DNA of 64,000 nucleotides from JAEUHO01 sp046350655 (GTDB taxonomy: Bacteria; Planctomycetota; PLA2; JAEUHO01): contig JAXMAB010000009.1 of the NCBI GenBank assembly GCA_046350655.1, forward strand, positions 310,001 through 374,000. The letters are read 5' to 3'. Numbering within the stretch: the stretch's first letter is position 1; every line of letters begins with the position of its first letter. Positions 26,015-34,131 of the stretch are shown here, in pieces. Under the pieces are notes generated by a model. It saw only the letters and a list, made by a program, of their open reading frames with translations, was not told where the DNA came from and did no database searches. The position numbers and the translations under genes were made by a program.

Positions 26015-27067
26015 TCAGCGCTTCTTGGCCTTCGCGACCGGCTTCTTCGCCGGCGCCGCCTTCGCGGCCGGCGGCTTCGCGGGGGCCTTCTTCGCGGGTG
26101 CGGGCTTCGCCGCCGCCTTCTTCGCCGGCGCGGGCTTCGCGGCCGCCTTCTTCGCGGGGGCCGGCTTCGCGACGACGACGGACGTCTTCTTGCCCTTCTT
26201 CGCGATCGCCGCCGCCATGGTGGCGCCCATGTCGGCCGGGCTGTCCGCGACGAGGATGCCGGCCGCGCGGAGCGCCGCCTTCTTCTCGGCCGCCGTGCCC
26301 TTGCCGCCGCTGATGATCGCGCCGGCGTGGCCCATACGACGGCCCGGGGGCGCCGTCGCGCCGGCGATGAAGCCGGCGACGGGCTTCTTGACCTCGGCCT
26401 TCACGTAGGCCGCCGCCTCCTCCTCCGCCGTGCCGCCGATCTCGCCGATCATCATGATCGCTTCGGTGCCCGGGTCGGCGTTGAAGAGCTTCAGCGTGTC
26501 GAGGAACGTGGTCCCGATCACGGGGTCGCCGCCGATGCCGACGCACGTGCTCTGGCCGAGCCCGCGGTTCGAGAGCTGCCAGACCGCCTCGTACGTCAGC
26601 GTGCCCGAGCGCGAGACGAGGCCGACCTTGCCGGGCTTGTGGATGTAGCCCGGCATGATGCCGACCTTGCACGCGCCCGGCGTGATGACGCCGGGGCAGT
26701 TCGGGCCGATCAGGCGCGCGCCCGCGCGCGTGACCGCCTCCTTCATCCGCACCTCGTCGAGGGCCGGGATGCCCTCGGTGATGCAGACGATGAGCGGGAT
26801 GCCGGCCTCGGCGGCCTCGACGACGGCGTCCGCCGCGAAGGGCGGCGGGACGAAGATCATCGTGGCGTTCGCCTGCGTGGCCGCGACGGCGTCGGCGACG
26901 GTGTCGAACACCGGGATGCCCTGGACGTCCGAGCCGCCGCGACCGGGCGTGACGCCGCCGACGAGCTTCGTGCCGTACTCGCGGCAGGCGAGGGAGTGGC
27001 GCGTGCCGGCGTCGCCGGTGATGCCCTGGCAGAGGAGACGGGTCTGCTTGCCGACGAGGATGCTCAC
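26015..27067 (-). CDS. sucD: succinyl-CoA synthetase alpha subunit with Lys/Ala/Pro tail
   Basis: A 350-residue subunit of succinate-CoA ligase (TCA cycle). Motifs are VGKQTRLLCQGITGDAGTRH at residues 4-23, GGVTPGRGG near 37, IGPNCPGVITPG near 125, GLVSRSGTLTYEAV near 150, GGDPVIGTTF near 180, and GRRMGHAGAIISGG near 245, with the active-site His. After the normal end near residue 290 there is a 60-residue tail of KPAPAKKAAA-type repeats, encoded by about 30-base tandem repeats at 26040-26165. The tail resembles histone H1-like or nucleoid proteins and is unusual for SucD. The GTG start overlaps the sucC stop. Confidence 0.95.
   Translation of the reverse strand: MSILVGKQTRLLCQGITGDAGTRHSLACREYGTKLVGGVTPGRGGSDVQGIPVFDTVADAVAATQANATMIFVPPPFAADAVVEAAEAGIPLIVCITEGIPALDEVRMKEAVTRAGARLIGPNCPGVITPGACKVGIMPGYIHKPGKVGLVSRSGTLTYEAVWQLSNRGLGQSTCVGIGGDPVIGTTFLDTLKLFNADPGTEAIMMIGEIGGTAEEEAAAYVKAEVKKPVAGFIAGATAPPGRRMGHAGAIISGGKGTAAEKKAALRAAGILVADSPADMGATMAAAIAKKGKKTSVVVAKPAPAKKAAAKPAPAKKAAAKPAPAKKAPAKPPAAKAAPAKKPVAKAKKR
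26040..26165. repeat. in-frame 30-bp tandem repeat in sucD tail
   Basis: About four units encode KPAPAKKAAA-like decapeptides, the last ones diverged (KAPAKPPAAK). The units keep the frame, which implies selection on the protein or simple slippage. Confidence 0.7.
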
Positions 27068-28224
27068 GAGACGGCCTCCACGATCTTCTTCGCGGCGTCG
27101 GTCAGGTCGGTGGCGGGGACGATCGCGAGCCCGCTGGTCCGCAGGATCTCGCGGCCCTTCTCGACGTTCGTGCCCTCGAGGCGCACGACGAGCGGCACCT
27201 TGAGGCCCACGGCCTTCGTCGCCGCGACGACGCCCTCGGCGAGCACGTCGCAGCGGAGGATGCCGCCGAAGATGTTGACGAGGATCCCCTTGACCGCGGG
27301 GTCCTCGAGGATGATCTGGAACGCGTTGGTGACCTGCTCGGTCGTGGCGCCGCCGCCGACGTCGAGGAAGTTCGCCGGCTCGCCGCCGTGGAGCTTCACG
27401 AGGTCCATGGTCGCCATCGCGAGGCCCGCGCCGTTCACGAGGCAGCCGATGTTGCCGTCGAGCTTGATGTAGGAGAGCCCGGCGTCCTTCGCGCGACGCT
27501 CCGTCGGGTCCTCCTCGTCGACGTCGCGCATGCCGGCGACGGCCGCCTGGCGGTAGAGCGCGTTGTCGTCGATGACGACCTTGCCGTCGAGGCAGACCAC
27601 GCGGCCGTCCTTCGTCGTGACGAGCGGGTTCACCTCGACGAGCGACGCGTCGCGGTCGAGGAACACGCGCACGAGGCCCTGGAGGACCGCCGCGGCCTTG
27701 TTCACGAGGGCCTTCGGGAAGCCGAGGCGGAACGCCATGCGGCGCGCCTGGAACCCGTGGAGGCCCGCCCGGGCGTCGATCGTCTCGCGGACGATCGCGT
27801 TCGGGTCCTTCTCGGCGACCTCCTCGATCTCCATGCCGCCCTGGCTCGACGCCATGAGGATGGGCGTCTCGAGCCGGCGGTCGAGCAGGACCGCGGCGTA
27901 GAACTCCTTGTCGAGGGGCAGGCCCTCCTCGACGAGGAGCCGGCGCACGATCGTGCCGCCGGGGCCCGTCTGCTTCGTGACGAGGGGCTTGCCGAGCAGC
28001 GCCGTCGCGACGCCCTTGGCCTCGTCGGCCGAGCGGACGAGCTTGACGCCGCCGGCCTTGCCGCGGCCGCCGGCGTGGATCTGGGCCTTGACGACGCCGA
28101 GGGCGGCGCCGAGCTCGGTGAACGCGGCGGCGGCGTCGTCGGCCGTGGCGGCGGAGCGGCCCCGCGGGACGGGGAGCCCGGCCTCGCGGAAGAGGGCCTT
28201 CGCCTGGAACTCGTGGAGCTTCAC
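27064..28224 (-). CDS. sucC: succinyl-CoA synthetase beta subunit
   Basis: A 386-residue ATP-grasp subunit of succinate-CoA ligase. It opens KLHEFQAKALFREAGLPVPRG, and has KAQIHAGGRGKAGGVK near residue 44, EVNPLVTTKDG near 197, NGAGLAMATMD near 265, and NIFGGILRCDV near 320. The GTG at 28224 is chosen because GGAGG lies about 6 bases before it and the next residues match the family N-terminus. A second GTG two codons upstream overlaps that ribosome site. A TAGCAT hexamer (28248-28253) gives a plausible -10 for the sucCD operon. Confidence 0.96.
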   Translation of the reverse strand: MKLHEFQAKALFREAGLPVPRGRSAATADDAAAAFTELGAALGVVKAQIHAGGRGKAGGVKLVRSADEAKGVATALLGKPLVTKQTGPGGTIVRRLLVEEGLPLDKEFYAAVLLDRRLETPILMASSQGGMEIEEVAEKDPNAIVRETIDARAGLHGFQARRMAFRLGFPKALVNKAAAVLQGLVRVFLDRDASLVEVNPLVTTKDGRVVCLDGKVVIDDNALYRQAAVAGMRDVDEEDPTERRAKDAGLSYIKLDGNIGCLVNGAGLAMATMDLVKLHGGEPANFLDVGGGATTEQVTNAFQIILEDPAVKGILVNIFGGILRCDVLAEGVVAATKAVGLKVPLVVRLEGTNVEKGREILRTSGLAIVPATDLTDAAKKIVEAVS

Positions 28225-28365
28225 GGTCACCTCCGGGGGGAGCGGGGATGCTACGCCCGGGGACGCCGGGGGCCCTAGCTCCGGCACGGGCCCGCGCGCC
28301 GCTCGCGCCGCCCCTCGGCGGGGCCCCGCGGGCGCGGGACGCAGCGGACCTCGCGGTCTCCCGCG

Positions 28366-28380
28366 TAGGATCGCGGCCCG
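28366..28380 (+). promoter_or_regulatory. leaderless-type -10 for the M28 peptidase
   Basis: TAGGAT at 28366-28371 is followed by 8 bases and then the GTG start codon. No ribosome site lies in that gap. Confidence 0.45.
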
Positions 28381-30269
28381 TGGCCCTCCGTCCGCCCCCG
28401 CGCGCCGTCGCCTCCGCCGTGGCGGCCCTCGCCCTCCTCGCCGTGGTCCTCGCGGGCGCGCCCGCGTCCGCGACGCCGCCGCCGCCCGCCGAACACGACC
28501 CCGAGATCACGAAGGCCGAGCTCTCCGCGTGGGTGAAGGCGCTCGCCGACGACGCGATGGAGGGGCGCGAGTCGGGCGAGCCCGGGTGCGACGCCGCGTC
28601 GGAGTGGCTCGCGGCCGAGTTCGGCCGCCTCGGGCTGCGGCCGGCGGGCGACGGCGGCACGTTCTTCCAGCAGTTCACGATCCCGCGCGGCGTGAAGGTG
28701 CTGCCGGCGACGACGTTGACCGTGACCGGCAAGGGGGGCAAGCCGGTCGCGTTCCGCCTGGCCGAGGAGTTCGCCCCCGCCGACGTGTCGGGGCCCGGCG
28801 ACGTGACGGCCGACGCGGTGTTCGCGGGCTACGGCATCCGCGCGCCGGAGCACGGGTACGACGACTACGCCGACCTCGACGCGAAGGGGCGCGTCGTCGT
28901 GGTGCTGCGGCGCGCGCCGGCGTGGGAGGACAAGAAGAGCCCGTTCGCGACGCCGCAGGCCCTCGAGAAGTTCGCGTCGTTCCAGGCGAAGGCCGACGCG
29001 GCGGCCGCCGCGGGCGCGGTGGCGCTCGTCATCGTCAACGACCCCGCGTCGTCGACGACGAAGGAGAAGGACGACCTCAAGCCCGCGGGCGGCGGGCAGG
29101 CGGGCAAGCTGCCGGTCGTGCAGGTGGTCTGGAAGGGCGCCGGCGCGCGGCTGTCCGACGCGCTGGGGCTGCCGCTCGCCAAGCGCCAGGCCCAGCTCGA
29201 CGGCAAGCTGATGCCGAAGAGCGAGGCCCTCGACGGCGTCACCGTGCGCGTCCACTGCGCGCTCGAGCCCGAGGTCCGCAAGGTGCGCAACGTGGCGGCG
29301 CTGCTCGTGCCCGAGCGGACCGTGACCGCCGACGCCGCCGGCGCCGCGGGCCCGGCGGCGGGCGAGCCGAAGGAGACCGTCGTCGTCGGCGCCCACTACG
29401 ACCACGTCGGCCGCGGCCGCTTCGGGTCGCTCGCGGGCGCGGCGGCCGACGGCAAGATCCACAACGGCGCCGACGACAACGCGTCGGGCACCGCGGCGAT
29501 GCTCGAGGTGGCGGGCTGGCTGACGGCGCGCCGGGCCGAGCTGTCGCGCCGCGTGCTCTTCCTCGGGTTCTCCGGCGAGGAGCTCGGGCTGCTCGGCAGC
29601 AAGAAGTACGTCGAGGCGCCGCTCGTCCCGCTCGCCGACACGGTCGCGATGCTCAACCTCGACATGGTCGGTCGCCTCGACGAACGCCTCTACGTCGGCG
29701 GCACGGGCACGTCGCCGCTCTGGCCCGACGCGCTCGAGCGGCTCAACAAGGCGGGCCCGCGCCTCACGCTCAAGCTCTGGCCCGGCGGCAAGGCGCCGAG
29801 CGACCACGAGTCCTTCTACGGGAAGGACGTGCCGGTCCTCTTCTTCTTCACCGGCCTCCACGGCGACTACCACCGTCCGAGCGACGACTGGAACACGCTC
29901 AACTACGACGGCCACGCGAAGGTCGCGCGCCTCGCGGCCGCCGTCGCCCTCGAGGTCGCGACCTGCCCGACGCGCCCCGCCTTCACGAAGTGCGACGCGG
30001 GCGGCTTCGAGGTCGGGCCCTGGCTCGGCCTCTCGGTGGACCCGAAGCCCGACGGCCTCGTGGTCTCCCACGTCGACGACAAGAGCCCCGCGAAGAAGGC
30101 GGGCGTGAAGGAGGGCGACCGCCTCCTCGAGTGGTCCGGGGCGCCGCTGAAGGACGCGAACGCCTTCAACGAGTTCCTCTCGAAGTCGAAGCCCGGCGAC
30201 AAGCTCGAGCTCACGATCGAGCGCAAGGGCAAGAAGCAGAAGCTCACCGTGACGATGGGGAGCACCTGA
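28380..30269 (+). CDS. secreted M28-family aminopeptidase with PDZ domain
   Basis: A 629-residue exported zinc peptidase. The signal peptide is residues 1-33 (VASAVAALALLAVVLAGAPASA). A PA (protease-associated) insert lies at about 125-215. The M28 core shows HYDHVG near residue 340, GADDNASGTAAMLEVA near 365, FSGEELGLLGSKKYV near 397 (catalytic Glu and metal Glu), LNLDMVGRL near 423, and LHGDYHRPSDDWNTLNYDG near 495. The PDZ domain is near 545-625 (PWLGLSVDP ... KKAGVKEGDRLLEW). This M28 + PDZ layout is known in bacterial secreted peptidases. The GTG start at 28380 suits the signal peptide and lies 8 bases after a -10 hexamer. Confidence 0.9.
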   Translation: MALRPPPRAVASAVAALALLAVVLAGAPASATPPPPAEHDPEITKAELSAWVKALADDAMEGRESGEPGCDAASEWLAAEFGRLGLRPAGDGGTFFQQFTIPRGVKVLPATTLTVTGKGGKPVAFRLAEEFAPADVSGPGDVTADAVFAGYGIRAPEHGYDDYADLDAKGRVVVVLRRAPAWEDKKSPFATPQALEKFASFQAKADAAAAAGAVALVIVNDPASSTTKEKDDLKPAGGGQAGKLPVVQVVWKGAGARLSDALGLPLAKRQAQLDGKLMPKSEALDGVTVRVHCALEPEVRKVRNVAALLVPERTVTADAAGAAGPAAGEPKETVVVGAHYDHVGRGRFGSLAGAAADGKIHNGADDNASGTAAMLEVAGWLTARRAELSRRVLFLGFSGEELGLLGSKKYVEAPLVPLADTVAMLNLDMVGRLDERLYVGGTGTSPLWPDALERLNKAGPRLTLKLWPGGKAPSDHESFYGKDVPVLFFFTGLHGDYHRPSDDWNTLNYDGHAKVARLAAAVALEVATCPTRPAFTKCDAGGFEVGPWLGLSVDPKPDGLVVSHVDDKSPAKKAGVKEGDRLLEWSGAPLKDANAFNEFLSKSKPGDKLELTIERKGKKQKLTVTMGST

Positions 30270-30358
30270 CGCGCGCGCGCGTCGTGTCGGTCCCTCGGCC
30301 GATCGGCTCGAGCGCCGCGCCATCGCGTCTCCCGCCCGACATCCCACGCGGAAACCTG

Positions 30359-30364
30359 TATGAT
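30359..30364 (+). promoter_or_regulatory. -10 element before the CHAT gene
   Basis: TATGAT at 30359-30364 lies 24 bases before ATG 30389. A weak CCCGAC hexamer 18 bases further upstream could be the -35. This is the first AT-rich element at the left edge of the low-GC island. Confidence 0.4.
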
Positions 30365-30388
30365 CCACCCGCACCGCGGGGGACAGAC

Positions 30389-33300
30389 ATGAGCTGGAGC
30401 CGATGGTCGGTCCTGCTGGTGATCGCGACGCTCGGAAGCCAAGGAGTGCCGCCGGCCGTCGCGACGGCAGATGACCCCCCCGGTCCTGCCGCTCCGCCGA
30501 ACGCCCCGGTCCCTCCACCGCAGGCGGCTCCCGGTCTTCGAGTCGCGAGACGGTCGGCGCCCGAGATCGCGGCGCAGGTCGTGCGGGCCGCGTCCGAGAT
30601 GAACGCGGCGAAACTGGCCGTGCTCGCGACGGAAGCCGAGCGCGACGTGTGGCTTGTCATTGACGAACTGGAAGCGCTCGGTGACATGGCCGCGGCCCGG
30701 GCGTTCGGCGCCGCGCTCCCCAAGGAGTGCGGAACCCGCGTGCTCGCATATCTCGGAACCGATCGTCCGGCGGCGACTGCACCCACCGTCCGCGCCCGTC
30801 TTCAGGCGCTCGACGCGGTGAAGGAGCCGATCGACGGACTGCCGTCGTGGTTCCAGGGGGACGTCTCGCCGCCTGCAGGCACCGTCCTGGAGTTGCGGTG
30901 CTACTGGGCGTTGGCAAGGGCGCTCGCTCGAACCGGATCGACGACGCCCGCTTTGAACACCTACCAGCACGCGACGCGACTCGCGCTGGCGCTCGACTGT
31001 CTCGAGATCGAAGCGAGCACGATGGCGGAAGCGCCCGGCGTCGCGCTCGCTGCCGGCTTCTGCGACACCGCGCGAAGACTGCTCGAGGAACTGCTCTCCA
31101 GACAGGAGGTCCGAGGAACTCCGCTTGCGCGGACTCGGACGCGACTCAATCTGGGGCACGTCGCGGCCAACGCCGGAGACCTCCCTCGGGCGCAGCGCGA
31201 GTTCGAGGCCGCCATCGCCGGATTCCGCGCCCTGAACCGCCCCGTCCAAGCCGCATCCGCCCGCTCTGCCCGGGCCGCTGTGCTCGCGCTGGCGGGCTCC
31301 TTCAGCGAGTCACTGCATGAGCAGAGCCGGGCGCTCGCGGAACTGGAGACGCTCGCGCCCGAGTCGACGGCTCTCGCCGAGTGCCTCCTGCGACTGGGGA
31401 ACCTGCACTGGGCGATGTCCGACAGGCGCACGGCACGGACGTGGTACACGCGCGCGCTCGCCCGGATGGAAGCGCTGAAGGATGCGCAGGGCGTGGCCAG
31501 CGCCAAGGGCAATCTCGCCCTGTGGGAACACGAGCAGGGCGAGTCCGCCGCGGCGCTCCAGCTGCTGGAGGACGCACGAGACGCGTTCGCCAAGTCCGGC
31601 GATACCCTGAATGCCCTCTGGGCGGACGAGAACCGTGCGCAGGTCCTCTCGGACGTCGGCGACCCGACGGAGGCGCAGGCGGCCCATCAGGGCGTTCTCG
31701 GCAAGTTCGTCGATCGGAACCTCCCGGTCGGCGCGGCCTGCGCCCTCGAGGGGATCGGCAGAGCCTGCATCCGCGCCCATGACTTCGTCAAGGCAGCGGA
31801 GCACTTCCAACGCGCGCTCTCTGAGGCAGAACGACTCGACGCTTACCTGATCCGCGTATCCGCGATGGCCGGGCTCGTGGAGGCCCATTCAGGCGCAGGC
31901 CGCGCGAGAGAAGCCGTCGCTGCCGCGCTCGCCCTCGTGGACGCGCAGCGACGGTACTATGCCGAACTGCCGCAGTCCGGAGGCGTTGGCTCGGACTCCC
32001 GCATCGTGGATGCATTCGAGTCCGCGATCGACGCAGCGTTCGACTTGCAGGACAAGGCGGCGATGCAGCAACTGATCGAGGCGGTTCGCGGACATCGCCT
32101 GCTCAAGGCGATGGGCGGACGCGAGCGACTCCGCCAGGTCGTGATGCCGACCGACATCCGAGCCAGGGAAGACGCGCTCCGAACCGCCGCGATCGAGGCT
32201 CTCGCTCGACTGCGCTCCGCGTTCGGCGGAGGCAACACGAGAGAGACGCGAGACGAGCTGCGCCGAACGTACGAGACGAACCTGGCGCAGGCGGCCTTGG
32301 TCTGGCAGGAGTTCCTCGCATCCCTCGAGCTGGACACGCTCGCCGGCCTCCTGACGCCACGCACGTCCGACATCTCGGCGATCCAGGCGCGCCTTGCACC
32401 CGACGAGCAGTTCGTCTACTACGCGTCGGGCCGGCGACGGCAATACGCGCTGGTGATCTCCAAGTCGACCGCGACAGCCCACAGACTCGAAGACCTGAAC
32501 TCACTTCGTGCGGAACTGGACGCCTTCCACCCCGATGACGACACGGTCGATCCATCGGCTGCGGCGCTATCGCTTCGCAGGAAGCTGCTCGATCCGCTGG
32601 CGATCCCCAGGTCGACGCGTACGCTTCTCATCTGCCCCGACGAGTTGACGGCGTACGTTCCGTTTCTCCTCCTCGACGACACGCGAGCATACGCATTCGA
32701 GCCATCCGGTTCCGTCTACGACGCACTGATGGCAGACCGGATCATCCGGGGCACCAAGGCACTGATCCTCGCGAACCCATCGTATGCCGCCCTCGTCCCG
32801 GAGCGCCTTGCCGCCGCCCGGAACATGACCTCGCCGTTGGCCGCGTTGCCGGGGACGCTCAAGGAGATCCCCATCGTCCGGCGGGACGCGGCGGACATCG
32901 TCCTGCAGGGCGACGGAGCTACGGTGCCTGCACTCCGAGACACCCTGGCACGGCACGCGACGACTCGCTTCTCGGTCGTGCACTTCGGATGTCACGGTAT
33001 CGTAGATCGACAGCACCCGGCGCGGTCGGTCCTGGCTCTTACCCCCACCGCGGCCGACGATGGGCTACTCGACGCGGCAGAGATCTTCCGCCTGCGCATC
33101 CGCTCCGACCTCATCGTGCTCTCGGCATGCGACACCGCATCCGACCGCCACGACCGTGGTGAAGGGCTCTCGGGTCTCGTGCGGGCGTTCTTCTACGCGG
33201 GCACTCCCCGGATCGTTGCCTCGCTGTGGAAGATCAACGACTCGACCGCCCCGAACACGATGGAGCAGTTCTACCGCGAGTTTCGCTCCGGTGTGGGCGT

Positions 33301-33412
33301 AGCGGAGTCGCTCCGCCGCGCCCAGAGAGGGACGAACGTACCCGCAGCACGACCGCGATTGTGGGCCTCCTGGGTCCTGTTCGGTGTTCCGGGCGTGGCC
33401 CGCGCCCCATGA
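30389..33412 (+). CDS. secreted TPR-CHAT protease-like protein
   Basis: A 1007-residue protein. It has an apparent signal peptide (residues 1-28, WSVLLVIATLGSQGVPPAVATA), a Pro-rich linker, and TPR repeats from about 170 to 560 (such as AECLLRLGNLHWAMSDRRTARTWYTRAL). A C-terminal CHAT domain runs from about 670 to 1005. The caspase-like dyad is visible: VVHFGCHG near residue 868 (His) and LIVLSACDTAS near 910 (Cys). GLVRAFFYAGTPRIVASLWKINDST is the typical CHAT ending. CHAT proteins are caspase-clan peptidases often used in defence or signalling, usually in the cytosol; export here is unusual. Base composition is clearly less GC-rich than the neighbours. A lipoprotein gene converges on its 3-prime end. 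Confidence 0.88.
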   Translation: MSWSRWSVLLVIATLGSQGVPPAVATADDPPGPAAPPNAPVPPPQAAPGLRVARRSAPEIAAQVVRAASEMNAAKLAVLATEAERDVWLVIDELEALGDMAAARAFGAALPKECGTRVLAYLGTDRPAATAPTVRARLQALDAVKEPIDGLPSWFQGDVSPPAGTVLELRCYWALARALARTGSTTPALNTYQHATRLALALDCLEIEASTMAEAPGVALAAGFCDTARRLLEELLSRQEVRGTPLARTRTRLNLGHVAANAGDLPRAQREFEAAIAGFRALNRPVQAASARSARAAVLALAGSFSESLHEQSRALAELETLAPESTALAECLLRLGNLHWAMSDRRTARTWYTRALARMEALKDAQGVASAKGNLALWEHEQGESAAALQLLEDARDAFAKSGDTLNALWADENRAQVLSDVGDPTEAQAAHQGVLGKFVDRNLPVGAACALEGIGRACIRAHDFVKAAEHFQRALSEAERLDAYLIRVSAMAGLVEAHSGAGRAREAVAAALALVDAQRRYYAELPQSGGVGSDSRIVDAFESAIDAAFDLQDKAAMQQLIEAVRGHRLLKAMGGRERLRQVVMPTDIRAREDALRTAAIEALARLRSAFGGGNTRETRDELRRTYETNLAQAALVWQEFLASLELDTLAGLLTPRTSDISAIQARLAPDEQFVYYASGRRRQYALVISKSTATAHRLEDLNSLRAELDAFHPDDDTVDPSAAALSLRRKLLDPLAIPRSTRTLLICPDELTAYVPFLLLDDTRAYAFEPSGSVYDALMADRIIRGTKALILANPSYAALVPERLAAARNMTSPLAALPGTLKEIPIVRRDAADIVLQGDGATVPALRDTLARHATTRFSVVHFGCHGIVDRQHPARSVLALTPTAADDGLLDAAEIFRLRIRSDLIVLSACDTASDRHDRGEGLSGLVRAFFYAGTPRIVASLWKINDSTAPNTMEQFYREFRSGVGVAESLRRAQRGTNVPAARPRLWASWVLFGVPGVARAP

Positions 33413-33473
33413 ATCGGAGGACCGATGGGTTCGCCGGGCCGCGCCCTGAACATTGACCGTGGCACCGCGCCCG

Positions 33474-34058
33474 CTACTTCTCCAGTGACAGGTAGACGTC
33501 CGTGTCGAAGCAACTGATGTTCGACTGGATCCCGTAGTACATGCGGACGCGCACGCGGTAGCGTCCGTTATGCTCATCGGCGACCGCGTCCTCCCATCCG
33601 TTGTTGTAGTAGGTCGCGTGGACTCGCCTCAAGAACGTCTGCGTCCCGCAGGAAAGCACCTCGCTGAGTCGAACCGGGTGGTTTCCGGCCTTCATCTGCA
33701 ACCGGAAGGCGAGAGTGGGGACCTTCGCGACGGGGATTACGTCCTGGGGAGCCGCGCTGTTCGGGGGAATGTCAGCCGTCGGGGAGTAGGCCGCTGGATT
33801 CGAACAGTCGACGTCGTCGCACCGGTTGACAATCGTCTCTTCCATCTCGATGTACTCGTCCTCATCATCGTTCTCGAGCCTGAAGAGTTGGAACGGCAGT
33901 GGGTCCGGACGACCGTCCCGAGTCGCCTCCCCGAACGACGGCGCACCGCCCGTCGGCGCAGATCCCTGGCGACAGCAGCATTGATGCGATGAGTTGCACG
34001 CGCCGAGCGAGAGCACTGCGCTGAACCCGACGATCGCAAGCAGGATCTTGGCGTTCAC
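33474..34058 (-). CDS. lipoprotein, Cys-rich N-terminus
   Basis: A 194-residue lipoprotein. The GTG at 34058 is chosen because AAGGAGGTGA lies 7 bases before it. The signal peptide LLAIVGFSAVLSLGAC ends in a lipobox Cys near residue 21, followed by HQCCCRQG. An acidic stretch (ENDDEDEYIEMEE) lies near residue 60, and a beta-rich C-terminal domain with RYRVRVRMYYGIQ follows. I do not recognise the family. It sits 73 bases after the metzincin gene on the same strand, so the two are probably co-transcribed. Confidence 0.75.
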   Translation of the reverse strand: MNAKILLAIVGFSAVLSLGACNSSHQCCCRQGSAPTGGAPSFGEATRDGRPDPLPFQLFRLENDDEDEYIEMEETIVNRCDDVDCSNPAAYSPTADIPPNSAAPQDVIPVAKVPTLAFRLQMKAGNHPVRLSEVLSCGTQTFLRRVHATYYNNGWEDAVADEHNGRYRVRVRMYYGIQSNISCFDTDVYLSLEK

Positions 34059-34131
34059 GAGAGTCACCTCCTTCTGGTCCTGAGACACGGTGCAGACTCA
34101 CTCTTGGCGACCCCGACGACCGCACCACACG

